From Aquabacterium humicola (GTDB lineage Bacteria; Pseudomonadota; Gammaproteobacteria; Burkholderiales; Burkholderiaceae_C), in contig NZ_JARGNB010000003.1 in the NCBI RefSeq assembly GCF_030167915.1, forward strand, positions 496,001 to 560,000: a DNA stretch of 64,000 nucleotides, given 5' to 3'. Made by a program: the position numbers and the translations under genes. Shown here piece by piece: positions 19,481 to 28,201 of the stretch. Below the pieces are notes generated by a model. It had not been told where the DNA came from, made no database searches, and saw only the letters and a program-made list of their open reading frames with translations. The stretch's first letter is position 1, and each line of letters begins with the position of its first letter.

Positions 19481-20413
19481 ATGCCCGATCCCTTCGGCAC
19501 ACCCGATGCTCCTGCCGTGCCGGCCGAGCCGGTGGACTGCCCCAACTGCGCGCGGCCGATGCGGCTGTTCACGCTGCGTGGCCATTACGGCCGGCAGGTG
19601 GTGGTCGACCTCTGCGAGCCGTGCCGGCTGGTGTGGTTCGACACGCTGGAGTCGGTGAACCTCGCCGGGCGGGGCTGGATCGAGCTGCTGCGGCGGCTGG
19701 AACGCGCGCCGGCGGCCGAAGCGCCGTGGCAGGGCCGGCCGCTGGGCTGCCCGCGCTGCCGCGCGCCGCTGCAGCCGGTGCACAACCTGACGCGCTTCGG
19801 CCGCTTCGCCGCGCTGGAATGCCAGGCCGACGGCCATGGCCACCTGCAGAGCTTCGCGCTGCTGCTGGCCGAGCGTGGGCTGGTGCGGCCGCTGCTGCCG
19901 CCGGAGCGCGCGGCACTGGCTGCCGGCCCGCCCCTGAGCTGCCTGAATTGCGGCGCGCCGCTCGCCGACAGCGACGGCGAGGCCTGCACGCACTGCAGCA
20001 GCCCGCTGGTGATGATCGACCCGCCGCGCCTGGCCGCCGCGCTGCGGCCACGCCCCGGTGAACCGCTGCCCACCCCGGACGGCCGGCTCGCGGCCTGGCA
20101 CTGCGCCGGCTGCGGCCAGGCGATCGAGCCGACGCGGCGCACCGACTGCGACCGCTGCGGCCAGCTGGTCGTCGTGCCCAGCCTGCTGGCGCTGGCGCCG
20201 CTGCTGGACGTCTGCGAGGCGGAATGGTGGAAGCACGAGCAGGCGCCGGCGCCGCGGCCACCGCGCAACCGCCGCGCCGCCGACCCCGAGCCGTGGCGCA
20301 CGACCAGCTTCGCGCGCCTGCTCGGCCACGTCGGGCTGCGCGGGCCGGCGCCGGTCGGCTGGATCGCGCTTGGCCTCGTCGCGCTGCTGGCGCGGTGGTG
20401 GTGGCGGCGCTGA
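19481..20413 (+). CDS. multi-zinc-ribbon membrane-anchored protein of unknown function
   Basis: 310 aa. Seven CxxC knuckles (residues 20-23, 45-48, 90-93, 154-157, 169-172, 208-211, 223-226) plus Cys114 with a nearby His make up about four zinc ribbons. The first resembles the TFIIB-type ribbon family. A C-terminal helix (GPAPVGWIALGLVALLARWWW, about 288-307) suggests membrane anchoring, with the ribbons in the cytoplasm. It starts at 19481, divergent from the DksA-like gene with 129 bp between them. No function can be assigned; metal binding is likely. Confidence 0.75.
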   Translation: MPDPFGTPDAPAVPAEPVDCPNCARPMRLFTLRGHYGRQVVVDLCEPCRLVWFDTLESVNLAGRGWIELLRRLERAPAAEAPWQGRPLGCPRCRAPLQPVHNLTRFGRFAALECQADGHGHLQSFALLLAERGLVRPLLPPERAALAAGPPLSCLNCGAPLADSDGEACTHCSSPLVMIDPPRLAAALRPRPGEPLPTPDGRLAAWHCAGCGQAIEPTRRTDCDRCGQLVVVPSLLALAPLLDVCEAEWWKHEQAPAPRPPRNRRAADPEPWRTTSFARLLGHVGLRGPAPVGWIALGLVALLARWWWRR

Positions 20414-20452
20414 TGCGTGCCCGCCGACCGCCCGCGGCGACCGCGTGCCGCG

Positions 20453-20926
20453 TCAACCGCCTTCCGGCATGGTCCTCATGCCCTCGGCGATCTGCTGCGG
20501 CGTCAGGTCCTGCATGTGCGTGGCGATCGACCAGCGGTGGCCAAACGGGTCCTTGACCTGGCCGTAGCGGTCGCCCCAGAACATGTCGGTGACCGGCATC
20601 GTCGGCTCCGCGCCGGCGGCGACGGCCTGCGCGTAGGTCGCGTCGACGTCCGGCACGTACAGGTGCAGCGTCACCGCGCTGCCCTCGAGCTTCTTCGGGC
20701 CCAGCGCGCCCATCTCCGGGAACTCGTCGACCAGCATCAGCGGCGAGTCGCCGATGCGTAGCTGCGCGTGCATCAGGCGGCCGTCCGGCCCCGGCAGGCG
20801 GCTTTCCTCGACCGCGTCGAAGGCCTGCTTGTAGAACTCGATCGCCTTCGCGGCACCGTCGCAGACGAGGTGCGGCGTCAGGCTGTGCATGCCATCGGGA
20901 ATCGGCTGGACCTTCGAAGCGGGCAT
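20453..20926 (-). CDS. VOC-family (PhnB-like) protein
   Basis: 157 aa glyoxalase/bleomycin-resistance fold protein of the PhnB/YhdN-type subgroup. Paired beta-alpha-beta modules are visible: SLTPHLVCDGAAKAIEFYKQ at the start, and a second module with AVTLHLYVPDVDATYAQAV followed by WGDRYGQVKDPFGHRW, the common VOC C-terminal motif. The substrate is unknown. It is convergent with the zinc-ribbon gene, with only 39 bp between stops, and probably monocistronic. Confidence 0.88.
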   Translation of the reverse strand: MPASKVQPIPDGMHSLTPHLVCDGAAKAIEFYKQAFDAVEESRLPGPDGRLMHAQLRIGDSPLMLVDEFPEMGALGPKKLEGSAVTLHLYVPDVDATYAQAVAAGAEPTMPVTDMFWGDRYGQVKDPFGHRWSIATHMQDLTPQQIAEGMRTMPEGG

Positions 20927-21018
20927 CGTCAGCTCCCATCGGGTGGATGAAGTCCGGCATTGGCGCGCGGCCGGCAGGCCGCGGCCATCCCTACACCGTC
21001 GACGACGCGGGCATCGGT

Positions 21019-21054
21019 GCGGTCATCGACGCGGTCATCGCCACGGTCATCGCC
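21019..21054. repeat. three tandem 12-bp repeats
   Basis: Three adjacent copies of a 12-mer close to GCGGTCATCGMC occupy 21019-21054. The GNAT gene stop codon (21047-21049) falls inside the third copy. Such an array can change length by slippage, which here would move the gene's stop context but not its coding part. Confidence 0.6.
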
Positions 21055-21583
21055 GCATCGTGGCGCGCCGCAGCCACGCCGCCCGATCGATCTGGTAGAC
21101 CGCCGCGTCCTCGCCGTACCACTGCTCGACGCCGCGCCAGACCATGCCCAGGCGCTGCATCACCCTGGCCGATGCCGCGTTGTCGACATGGCAGGTGGCG
21201 ACCAGCAGCGGTGCGGCGAGGTCGTCGAAGGCGAACGCCGCCATGCGTTCGGCGGCCTCCGACGCCAGGCCGCGCCCCCAGCGGTCCTGGCGCAGCCGCC
21301 AGCCGATCTCCAGCGGGTTGCTGCGCTCGCGCCCCAGGTGCTGGATGCAGCCGGCGCCGACCAGCTCGCCGCCGTCGTGCTCGAAGAAGCTCCACCACGA
21401 GTAGCCCCACTCGGCCCAGCGGGCCTTGACGCGGTCGATCGCCGCCCGGGTCTCCTCGCGGGTCTCGGCGCGGCCGCCCAGGTAGCGCATCACCTCGGGA
21501 TCGCTGTTCATGCGCTGCAACCCATCGAGGTGCGCGTCGGCGAAGGGTTCGAGGCGCAGCCGCGCGGTGGTCAGGATCGTCAT
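21047..21583 (-). CDS. GNAT-family N-acetyltransferase (RimJ/RimL-like)
   Basis: 178 aa. TARLRLEPFADAHLDGL at the N-terminus and the acetyl-CoA loop region RWGRGLASEAAERMAAFAF are typical of the RimJ/RimL branch. Further matches are NAASARVMQRLGM and the closing YGEDAAVYQIDRAAW. It would acetylate a protein N-terminus or a small amine; the target is unknown. ATG at 21583 is preferred over the TTG at 21601. A good sigma70 promoter lies at 21646-21674 on the same strand. Confidence 0.9.
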   Translation of the reverse strand: MTILTTARLRLEPFADAHLDGLQRMNSDPEVMRYLGGRAETREETRAAIDRVKARWAEWGYSWWSFFEHDGGELVGAGCIQHLGRERSNPLEIGWRLRQDRWGRGLASEAAERMAAFAFDDLAAPLLVATCHVDNAASARVMQRLGMVWRGVEQWYGEDAAVYQIDRAAWLRRATMRR

Positions 21584-21645
21584 CGCCGTATTGGAGCGCA
21601 ACGCCAGTGCGGCATCCCGGCCTGCCTCGCCGAACAGACAAAAGT

Positions 21646-21674
21646 GATAAATGTGTGAAATTGACAGCTTTCAA
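21646..21674 (-). promoter_or_regulatory. sigma70-type promoter for the GNAT gene
   Basis: On the minus strand TTGAAA (21674-21669) and TTTATC (21651-21646) are separated by 17 bases, in a short AT-rich patch within otherwise GC-rich DNA. The -10 box ends 63 bases before the ATG at 21583. Confidence 0.5.
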
Positions 21675-21723
21675 GGTCGGCCAGCCTCAACGGCTGCCCG
21701 TTGCCCGTCGATACCCGACTCAC

Positions 21724-23466
21724 ATGGACCCTGCGCCTTCGCCTTTGCCCTCGCCGCCGCCGCCGGCGGCGTCCCGCCGCGCCGCCTTCGCCGCGGCGCT
21801 GCAGTCGCTGAAGTGGCGCCTGACCGCCGGCACGCTGCTGGCGTTGACGCTCGGGCTGCTGGCGCTGGGCGCGGCGCTGCTCGGGCGCGCGGGGCAGGAC
21901 ACGGTCGACGCCCAGCGGGTCTACGAGATCGGCGATGCCGCGCAGACCGCCGCGGTGCTGTCGCGCCGGGTGATCGAGCAGCAGCGTGCGCTGCAGGCGG
22001 TGGCGGGCCGGCTCGACGCCCGGATGCTCGACGACGATACGAGGCTCTTCGGATTCTTCGCCGACCAGCCGCTGCTGCTGTCGATGTTCCACCAGCTCGC
22101 GGTCACCGGCGTCGACGGCCACGCGCGGCTGCGCCACGATGCGCGCGGCCTGCACCGCGCGCCGCTGTACCTGGGCGACAGCGACCAGCTGCGCCAGACC
22201 GTCGCCGAAGGCCGCCCGCTGATCTCGCCGCCGCTGCCCGGCAGGATGAGCCGGCGCGCGCCGCCCGAAGGCGACGAAGGCACCGGCGAGCCGATCGTCG
22301 TGCTGACGCAGCCGCTGGCCAACGCCTCAGGGGTGTACGGCGTGATGGTCGGCACCGTGCAGCTGGTGCATCGCGAGCTGCTGGCGGACCTGGTGGACTT
22401 CAAGCGCGAGGACGGCCGCGCGCTGATGGTCGTCACCGATGGCGAGGGCCGCATCCTGGTGCACCCGGATTCGACGCGGCTGCTGAAGCCGCTGGCCGAC
22501 GAACCACACTTCGCGCAGGCCCATGCGCGCTGGGTGGCCGCCGGCCGTCCGATCGAGCCGGCCGGACTGAGCTTCGAGCAGCCGGGCGCGCTGGTCACCG
22601 CCGCCGGCGTCGCCGGCCCCGACTGGGTGGTGTGGCGCGCGCTGCCGGAAGACCAGCTGCTGGCGCCGCTGCAGGCCGCGCGCGGCTTCGCGCTGGCCTG
22701 GGGCGGCGGCCTGCTGGCCGCGATGGCGCTGATGATCCTGGGCCTGATCGGACTCGAGCTGCGGCCGCTGGCGCGACTGGAGCGCCGCGCGAGGCTGCTG
22801 TTCGACGGCGCGCTGCCGCCCGGCGCCGGCTGGCCCGCCGCACGCGGCGAGATCGGCAGCCTGGCCGCGGTGCTGAAGCAGGCGGCGATCGACCGTGCCG
22901 AGCTCGAGGCCCGCAACCGCCAGACGCTGCGCCGGCTGGAGTGGTCGGCGACCCACGACGCACTGACCGGCCTGGCCAACCGAGAAGCCCTCGACGCGCG
23001 CCTGGCGCAGCTGTTCGAGGCCCGCGCGCTAGCAGCCGATGGCGATGAGCCGCCCGCCCGGACGGCCCTGGTGGCCATCGACCTCGACCGCTTCAAGCCG
23101 ATCAACGACCACGCCGGCCATGCCGCCGGCGACGAGGTGCTGAAGGCGGTGGCGACGGCGATCGCCGGTTGCGTGCGCGCGGGCGACCTGGTCGCGCGCA
23201 CCGGCGGCGACGAGTTCGCGGTGTTGCTCGAGCGCTGCGGCGGCGACGGCGCACAGCGCGTCGCCGACGAGATCCGGCGCGCGATCGTGCGCCTGGCGGT
23301 GCCCTGGCAGCAGCGCGTGCTGCACGTGGGCGCGAGCGTCGGCGTGGCGCCGCTGGAGGACGACATCACCGACACCGACCACTGGAAGCAGGCCGCGGAC
23401 ATCGCGTGTTATGCAGCGAAGGCCGCCGGACGCGGCGGTCATCGGACCAGCCCGATCACGCGGTGA
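21724..23466 (+). CDS. membrane-bound diguanylate cyclase with periplasmic sensor
   Basis: 580 aa. TM1 is near residues 32-52, a ~280-residue periplasmic region of Cache type lies between (VVLTQPLANASGVYGVMVGT, then VTDGEGRILVHPDS), TM2 is near 320-342, and a GGDEF domain fills about 400-575. The catalytic signature GGDEF is intact in ARTGGDEFAVL, and the inhibitory RxxD site (RAGD) lies five residues before it. It should make cyclic di-GMP in response to a small external ligand. Start ATG at 21724. Its 3' end overlaps the convergent PAP2 gene by 11 bases. Confidence 0.92.
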   Translation: MDPAPSPLPSPPPPAASRRAAFAAALQSLKWRLTAGTLLALTLGLLALGAALLGRAGQDTVDAQRVYEIGDAAQTAAVLSRRVIEQQRALQAVAGRLDARMLDDDTRLFGFFADQPLLLSMFHQLAVTGVDGHARLRHDARGLHRAPLYLGDSDQLRQTVAEGRPLISPPLPGRMSRRAPPEGDEGTGEPIVVLTQPLANASGVYGVMVGTVQLVHRELLADLVDFKREDGRALMVVTDGEGRILVHPDSTRLLKPLADEPHFAQAHARWVAAGRPIEPAGLSFEQPGALVTAAGVAGPDWVVWRALPEDQLLAPLQAARGFALAWGGGLLAAMALMILGLIGLELRPLARLERRARLLFDGALPPGAGWPAARGEIGSLAAVLKQAAIDRAELEARNRQTLRRLEWSATHDALTGLANREALDARLAQLFEARALAADGDEPPARTALVAIDLDRFKPINDHAGHAAGDEVLKAVATAIAGCVRAGDLVARTGGDEFAVLLERCGGDGAQRVADEIRRAIVRLAVPWQQRVLHVGASVGVAPLEDDITDTDHWKQAADIACYAAKAAGRGGHRTSPITR

Positions 23467-24283
23467 AGCTCGCGCTGGCGCCGCACGATACCGCGCTGCT
23501 GCCCTCCGACCGGCTGCCCGCGCCGGTGCCGGCCTGAGCGGTCGCCCGCGCCGTGAAGCGCCGCAGGCCTTGCTGCGGCGCGAATCGCCGCGTGCCGTGG
23601 TGAAGCGCCGCGCTCAGCGTCCAGCAGATCCACGCCGTCCACAGCGGGTGGCTCGGGAAGTGCGCGCCGCGCACCACCTGCACGCCACCCAGCAGCAGGC
23701 CGGCGAGCACCGTGGCGCCAAGCCAGCGCCGCGCGGCCCGCGGCGCATGGCCGCGCAGCGCGAACCAGCCGCCGACGAAGCTGAAGGCGGTCGACGCATG
23801 GCCTGACGGGAAACAGCCGCCGGGTCCGCCGTCGACCCGGCCCGGCCACCAGTGCGGCACATGGCGCAGCACGGTGCCGCCGAACTCGGCCAGTGTCCAC
23901 GGGCAGCTCGTCGCGCTGGCATGTTTCATCAGCGGCACCACCACCGCGCACGACAGCGTGGCGGCCAGCCAGCGCAGGCGTTCGCTGCGGCTGAGGCCGC
24001 GTGCGAATGGCCACGGCTTCCAGACGTTGGCGGCCAGGGCCGCGACGGCCAGCCAGCCGGCGCCGCGCGCGCCGTCGTGCAGCACGGTCGACAGCAGCCA
24101 GTGCTCGCGCCACGGGAAACCGTGCGCCGAGCCGAAGTGCCGCATCACCGCGAGGTCCACGCCCGCGAGGTCCCAGGCGCCGATCAGCAGCGCGGCGACG
24201 AGCGCGATCGCCGCGTCGCGCCCTGCGGCGGCGGACGGACCGGCGCTTCCCGGCGGCGGGGCGGCCGGGCTCAGTGCCGGCAT
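23456..24283 (-). CDS. PAP2-family membrane phosphatase
   Basis: 275 aa with about five to six membrane helices. The three phosphatase motifs are recognisable: KHASATSCPW (first, with Cys in place of the usual Arg before Pro), CFPSGHASTAFSF (second) and RGAHFPSHPLWTAW (third). LpxT- or LpxE-like enzymes of this family act on lipid A or undecaprenyl phosphates at the periplasmic face. Start MPALSPAAPP at 24283 overlaps the EptA-like gene by 13 bases, so the two are cotranscribed, which supports a role in lipid A or polyprenyl-phosphate remodelling. Confidence 0.88.
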   Translation of the reverse strand: MPALSPAAPPPGSAGPSAAAGRDAAIALVAALLIGAWDLAGVDLAVMRHFGSAHGFPWREHWLLSTVLHDGARGAGWLAVAALAANVWKPWPFARGLSRSERLRWLAATLSCAVVVPLMKHASATSCPWTLAEFGGTVLRHVPHWWPGRVDGGPGGCFPSGHASTAFSFVGGWFALRGHAPRAARRWLGATVLAGLLLGGVQVVRGAHFPSHPLWTAWICWTLSAALHHGTRRFAPQQGLRRFTARATAQAGTGAGSRSEGSSAVSCGASASFTA

Positions 24284-25971
24284 GGCGCCGCGATGTCCAG
24301 CGCCGGCTCGTAGGCCGTGGTCCGCACGTCCAGCAGCCCGAGCGTGGTGTGGAACAGGTCGTCGTGCGTCCACGGCCGCGCCGTCTGCGCCGCGAGGCAG
24401 CCGCGGTCGAGTCCGGTGCTGGCCAGCAGCCCGGGCGACAGCCACCAGACCATCGGCACCCGCGTCTGCACGTCGGGCGCGATGGCGTAGGGCACCCCGT
24501 GCAGGTACAGGCCGTTCTCGCCCAGCGATTCGCCGTGGTCCGACAGGTACACGAGGCCGGTGTCGAAACGCGCCTGCTGCGAGACCAGCCAGCGCACGGT
24601 CTGCGCGAGCACCTGGTCGGTGTAGAGCAGCGCGTTGTCGTAGGCGTTGACGATCTGCTCGCGGCTGCAGCGGCGCAGCTCCGGGGTCTCGCAGGCCGGC
24701 TCGAAGCGGCGCAGCGCAGCGGGATAACGCGCGTGGTACGCGGGTCCGTGGTTGCCCAGCATGTGCAGCACCACCAGCTGGTCGCCGCGCGCCGGATCGG
24801 CCCCGGCCTGCAGCGCCGGCAGCAGCGCCTCGTCGAGGCAGCGGTCGCCGTCGCACAGCGCCGGCTGCGACGCCGCGTCGAGCCGCTGCTGCGCCAGGCC
24901 TTCGCAGACGCCTTTGCAGCCGGACTGGTTGTCGATCCAGCGCACCTGCACGCCGGCGCGCGCGGCCACGTGCAGCAGCGAGTCGCTGCCGCGGATGCGC
25001 GCCTCGTCGTAGTCGCGCCGGCCGATCGCCGCGAACATGCAGGGCAGCGAGGTCTCGGTATTGGTGCCGCAGGCGCGCACGTCGCGGAAGTTCAGCACGT
25101 CCAGCGCCGCCAGCTCTGGCGTGGTCTGGCGGGCATAACCGCTCAGCCCCCAGTTGGCCGCGCGCGCGGTCTCGCCGACCACCAGCACCAGCAGCAGCGG
25201 CTTCGAGCGCGCGGCGGCGATCGGCCCGCGGTGGGCGTCGGCGCCGACCACCCGGCGCGCGGCCGGCGCGGCGGCCGCCGGCGTCGCGAGCGCGCGGCCG
25301 GCGGAGTACAGCAGGTTGGCCGGCGTCACCCGGTAGCGCAGCTCGCGCTGGTTGCGCATCAGCGCCGCGACGTCGCCGAAGCTGGCCCACAGCGGCAGCA
25401 GCAGCGCCAGCAGCGCCAGCGCCGCGAGCGCCGCGCGCGCGGCCAACGCGCGCCGCCAGGGCCGCACCACGAGCTCGACGCGCGCCAGCAGCAGCAGCGG
25501 CAGGCCGGCGGTCAGTAGCAGGTGACCCAGCAGGTCGGCGCCGAGCAGCTCGCGGGCCTCGGCCCAGTTGGTGTGCAGCACGTTGCGCAGCATCGTCGGG
25601 TCGAGGTAGCTGCCGAAGCGGTCGATGGCATGCCCGGCCACCGCCGCGGCGACCACCAGCAGCGCCAGCAGCGGCCGCGCCAGGCGCCGGTGCAGCAGCG
25701 GCGCCAGCAGCAGCGCGTGCAGCGCGGCGAGCATCGTCACCAGCGCGAGCGCAAAACCCCAGGTGCCCGGCTGCGACGCCGTCCGGCCGGCCAGCGCATC
25801 GGCCAGGAAGCGGGTGTTGCAGGCCAGCGCGAAATACAGCGCCACCGCCAGCAGCAGCTGGTCGCTCGACAGGCGCAGCCGGCGTCGCCACCAGGACGGC
25901 AGCCACGTGCTGCCGGCAGGCCGGGCGGGCGTTTCGGGCGCCAGCGGCGCGGAGAACGGGGAGGCGGGCAT
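24271..25971 (-). CDS. eptA: phosphoethanolamine transferase, EptA/MCR type
   Basis: 566 aa. Residues 1-195 hold five hydrophobic segments; the rest is a periplasmic alkaline-phosphatase-fold domain. The nucleophile is Thr305 in ACGTNTETSLPCMF. Metal-ligand landmarks are VLVVGETARAANWGL, LGNHGPAY and YLSDHGESLGENG. The family transfers phosphoethanolamine from phosphatidylethanolamine to lipid A, lowering negative charge. Start ATG at 25971; a PmrA-type box sits only 25 bases upstream, implying a very short leader or a start further in. Downstream it overlaps the PAP2 phosphatase gene. Confidence 0.9.
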   Translation of the reverse strand: MPASPFSAPLAPETPARPAGSTWLPSWWRRRLRLSSDQLLLAVALYFALACNTRFLADALAGRTASQPGTWGFALALVTMLAALHALLLAPLLHRRLARPLLALLVVAAAVAGHAIDRFGSYLDPTMLRNVLHTNWAEARELLGADLLGHLLLTAGLPLLLLARVELVVRPWRRALAARAALAALALLALLLPLWASFGDVAALMRNQRELRYRVTPANLLYSAGRALATPAAAAPAARRVVGADAHRGPIAAARSKPLLLVLVVGETARAANWGLSGYARQTTPELAALDVLNFRDVRACGTNTETSLPCMFAAIGRRDYDEARIRGSDSLLHVAARAGVQVRWIDNQSGCKGVCEGLAQQRLDAASQPALCDGDRCLDEALLPALQAGADPARGDQLVVLHMLGNHGPAYHARYPAALRRFEPACETPELRRCSREQIVNAYDNALLYTDQVLAQTVRWLVSQQARFDTGLVYLSDHGESLGENGLYLHGVPYAIAPDVQTRVPMVWWLSPGLLASTGLDRGCLAAQTARPWTHDDLFHTTLGLLDVRTTAYEPALDIAAPCRH

Positions 25972-25995
25972 CGGCCGGTATCGTCGGCCCCCGGG

Positions 25996-26012
25996 CTTAA
26001 GGCCGGATTAAG
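25996..26012 (-). promoter_or_regulatory. PmrA-type direct-repeat box before eptA
   Basis: On the minus strand the sequence reads CTTAAT-CCGGC-CTTAAG, two hexamers spaced 11 bp apart, which fits the published PmrA box (YTTAAK-N5-YTTAAK) of lipid A modification genes. It ends 25 bases before the eptA start. No pmrAB genes are visible in this window. Confidence 0.55.
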
Positions 26013-26075
26013 CGTCGTCAGACGGCCGCCCGCGGCGCCTTGACATCGCGCAATCGCGGCCGCTCCGTGCGGTGG

Positions 26076-26094
26076 CTTGATGTTGTCTTGATGC
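26076..26094 (+). promoter_or_regulatory. direct-repeat box before the kdp leader relic
   Basis: CTTGATG-TTGT-CTTGATGC, two identical heptamers with an 11-bp period, about 80 bases upstream of the ATG at 26176. Spacing and sequence resemble the boxes before kup (28153-28172) and the kdpD-like gene (30566-30585). Probably the operator of the lost operon. Confidence 0.4.
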
Positions 26095-26175
26095 GCGACC
26101 CCGGTCATTTATCGCCATCTTGAGACGCCGGTTCCTGGTATCCCGGCCATCGGAATCCAGATGGAAGGGTGTGAC

Positions 26176-26215
26176 ATGGACCTGGCCTGCATCGCGCTGT
26201 TCGCCGTGCTCTGGC
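26176..26215 (+). pseudogene. 5' relic of a kdp-operon leader gene
   Basis: An ATG with upstream GAAGGG opens [14 protein letters not shown], a short hydrophobic start like the tiny membrane peptides that precede or form KdpF. The hydrophobic stretch ends at the point where the kup stop codon begins on the other strand (26216-26218). After that the frame runs 17 more codons through antisense kup sequence and stops at 26268. It looks like the 5' stump of a plus-strand kdp operon. The resemblance to KdpF-type peptides is from memory and the piece is short, so this is tentative. Confidence 0.4.
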
Positions 26216-28108
26216 TCAGATCTGCACACGCGATCCGAGCTCGACCACCGCGTTGTCCGGCAGCCTGAAGAACTCGGCCACGCTGCTCGCGTTGCGGCTC
26301 ATCGCGGCAAACAGCCGCTCGCGCCACCCCGCCATCCCGGTGCCGCGTGTCGGCACCACGGTTTCGCGGCTGAGGAAGTAGCTCGTCTCGAACGGCGGCA
26401 CCTGCAGGCCGTGCGCTTCGGCGAGCGCGAGCGCCTTCGGCACGTCCGGCGACTGCATGAACCCGAAGTGCAGCGTGACGCGCCAGAACCCGCGCCCCAG
26501 CGGCGCGACTTCGATGCGGTCGTCCAGGCCAACCCACGGCACGTCGCGGAAGTTCACCGTCAGGACGACGTTGCGCTCGTGCAGCACCTGGTTGTGCTTG
26601 AGGTTGTGCAGCAACGCCTGCGGAACGGTCTGCGCGTCGGCCACCGGGTAGACCGCGGTCCGGCCGGCGCGCGACACGCTCGCCGGATCGAGCGAGTCGA
26701 CGAAGTCCTGCAGTTCCACGCCGTCGCTGCGCAGGCTCTGCAGCAGCAGGCTGCGCCCGCGCGCCCAGGTGCTCATCAGCGCGAACAAGGCCAGGCCCAG
26801 CGCGATCGGGAACCAGCCGCCGTCGATGAACTTCGCCGCGCAGCTGATGAACAGCACCAGATCGATGGCGAGGAAGAAGCTCGTCGAGGCGATCGCCAGC
26901 GGGCGCGGCAACCTCCAGCTTTCACGAATCACGACGTACGTCAGCGCCGTCGTGATCACCATGGTCAGCGTGACGGCGATGCCGTAGGCACCGGCGAGGG
27001 CGGATGTGCTGCCGAAGGCCGTCACGACCGCCGCGACACCGGCCAGCAAGGCCCAGTTGACCGCCGGCATATAGATCTGGCCGGCCTCCCGGGCCGACGT
27101 GTAGCGCAGCGCCATACGGGGCAGGAAGCCGAGTTGGATCGCCTGCTTGGTCACCGAGTACGCGCCCGAGATGACCGCCTGTGACGCGATGATCGCCGCC
27201 AGAGTGGCCAGCACGATCGCGGCCGGTACCCACGACGACGGGAACTGGCGGAAGAAGGGATTCTCTGCGGCGGTCGGATCGGCCAGCAGCAGCGCGCCCT
27301 GGCCGAGGTAGTTCAGGGCCAGCGATGGCAACACCAGGCCGCTCCAGGCCAGGCGGATCGGGCGCCGCCCGAAGTGCCCCATGTCGGCGTACAGCGCCTC
27401 GGCGCCGGTGATCGCGAGCACGATCGCCCCGACCGCGGCAAAGAAGTGCCAGCCACGCGTCGACAGGAACTGCCAGGCGTGCAGCGGGTTCAGCGCGGCC
27501 AGGATGGCCGGCTCGCGCGCGATGTGCACGATGCCGCTGACGGCGAGCGTGGCGAACCACAGCACGATGATCGGACCGAAGGCCTTGCCGACTTGTGCGG
27601 TGCCGAAGCGCTGGACCGCGAACAGCGCGACCAGGATCGCCAGTGCGGCCGGCACGACATAGGGCTCGAGCCCTGGCGCGACGACCTCGAGGCCCTCCAT
27701 TGCGCCGAGCACCGAGATCGCCGGGGTGATCACGCCGTCGCCGTAGAACAGCGTCGCGCCGAACAGCCCGAGGATCAGCAGCACGCGCCGCAGCGCCGGC
27801 TTGTGCTGGACCGCGTGCGCAGCCAGCGCGGTCAGCGCGAGCACCCCGCCTTCGCCGCGGTTGTCCGCGCGCAGCACGAGGATCACGTACTTGAGGGTGA
27901 CGACGAGCATCAGCGCCCAGAAGATCGTCGAGCAGGCGCCGATCAGGTGCTGCGCATCGATCGGCACGCCGGTGGCGGGGAGAAACACCTCCTTGATCGT
28001 GTACAGCGGGCTGGTGCCGATGTCGCCGTAGACGACGCCGAGCGCAGCCAGCGTCAGCGCGGCGGTGCCTTGACGTGGCGCGTGATCGGCAGTGTTGGCC
28101 GTGGTCAT
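26216..28108 (-). CDS. kup: Kup-family potassium uptake permease
   Basis: 630 aa, the family's normal length. About 12 helices fill residues 15-445, followed by a ~180-residue cytoplasmic domain. Diagnostic stretches are [18 protein letters not shown] at the N-terminus, [18 protein letters not shown] and [19 protein letters not shown]. It imports K+ with protons. ATG at 28108 gives the family-like N-terminus; a frame to 28156 adds 16 unlikely residues. A direct-repeat box lies 45-64 bases upstream. Downstream the stop abuts the kdp leader relic. Neighbouring kdpE/kdpD-like genes imply that it is regulated by potassium need. Confidence 0.95.
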   Translation of the reverse strand: MTTANTADHAPRQGTAALTLAALGVVYGDIGTSPLYTIKEVFLPATGVPIDAQHLIGACSTIFWALMLVVTLKYVILVLRADNRGEGGVLALTALAAHAVQHKPALRRVLLILGLFGATLFYGDGVITPAISVLGAMEGLEVVAPGLEPYVVPAALAILVALFAVQRFGTAQVGKAFGPIIVLWFATLAVSGIVHIAREPAILAALNPLHAWQFLSTRGWHFFAAVGAIVLAITGAEALYADMGHFGRRPIRLAWSGLVLPSLALNYLGQGALLLADPTAAENPFFRQFPSSWVPAAIVLATLAAIIASQAVISGAYSVTKQAIQLGFLPRMALRYTSAREAGQIYMPAVNWALLAGVAAVVTAFGSTSALAGAYGIAVTLTMVITTALTYVVIRESWRLPRPLAIASTSFFLAIDLVLFISCAAKFIDGGWFPIALGLALFALMSTWARGRSLLLQSLRSDGVELQDFVDSLDPASVSRAGRTAVYPVADAQTVPQALLHNLKHNQVLHERNVVLTVNFRDVPWVGLDDRIEVAPLGRGFWRVTLHFGFMQSPDVPKALALAEAHGLQVPPFETSYFLSRETVVPTRGTGMAGWRERLFAAMSRNASSVAEFFRLPDNAVVELGSRVQI

Positions 28109-28152
28109 TGGTGAGGGTGAGCCGTGAACAGGCGGCCAGCATGCCGTTGGCG

Positions 28153-28172
28153 GCATCAGGAACGCATAAGTG
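28153..28172 (-). promoter_or_regulatory. direct-repeat operator candidate before kup
   Basis: On the minus strand CACTTATGC-GTTC-CTGATGC shows two heptamers with an 11-bp period. Fourteen of the first 15 bases are identical to the element before the kdpD-like gene (CACTTATGCSTTCCT). It lies 45-64 bases before the kup start, a suitable place for an activator of the OmpR/KdpE family. Confidence 0.5.
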
Positions 28173-28201
28173 TTCCTGGTACGCCGCAGCCCTGCCGCTG
28201 A

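Noticed and set aside
21661-21666. TTGACA as the -35 box of a plus-strand promoter for the diguanylate cyclase gene
   Set aside because: No acceptable -10 hexamer lies 16-18 bases downstream; the minus-strand promoter in the same patch fits much better.
23456-25906. 816-codon minus-strand frame that would fuse the PAP2 domain to a long N-terminal part
   Set aside because: The N-terminal part is an out-of-frame reading of the EptA-like gene; the PAP2 protein has its own start at 24283.
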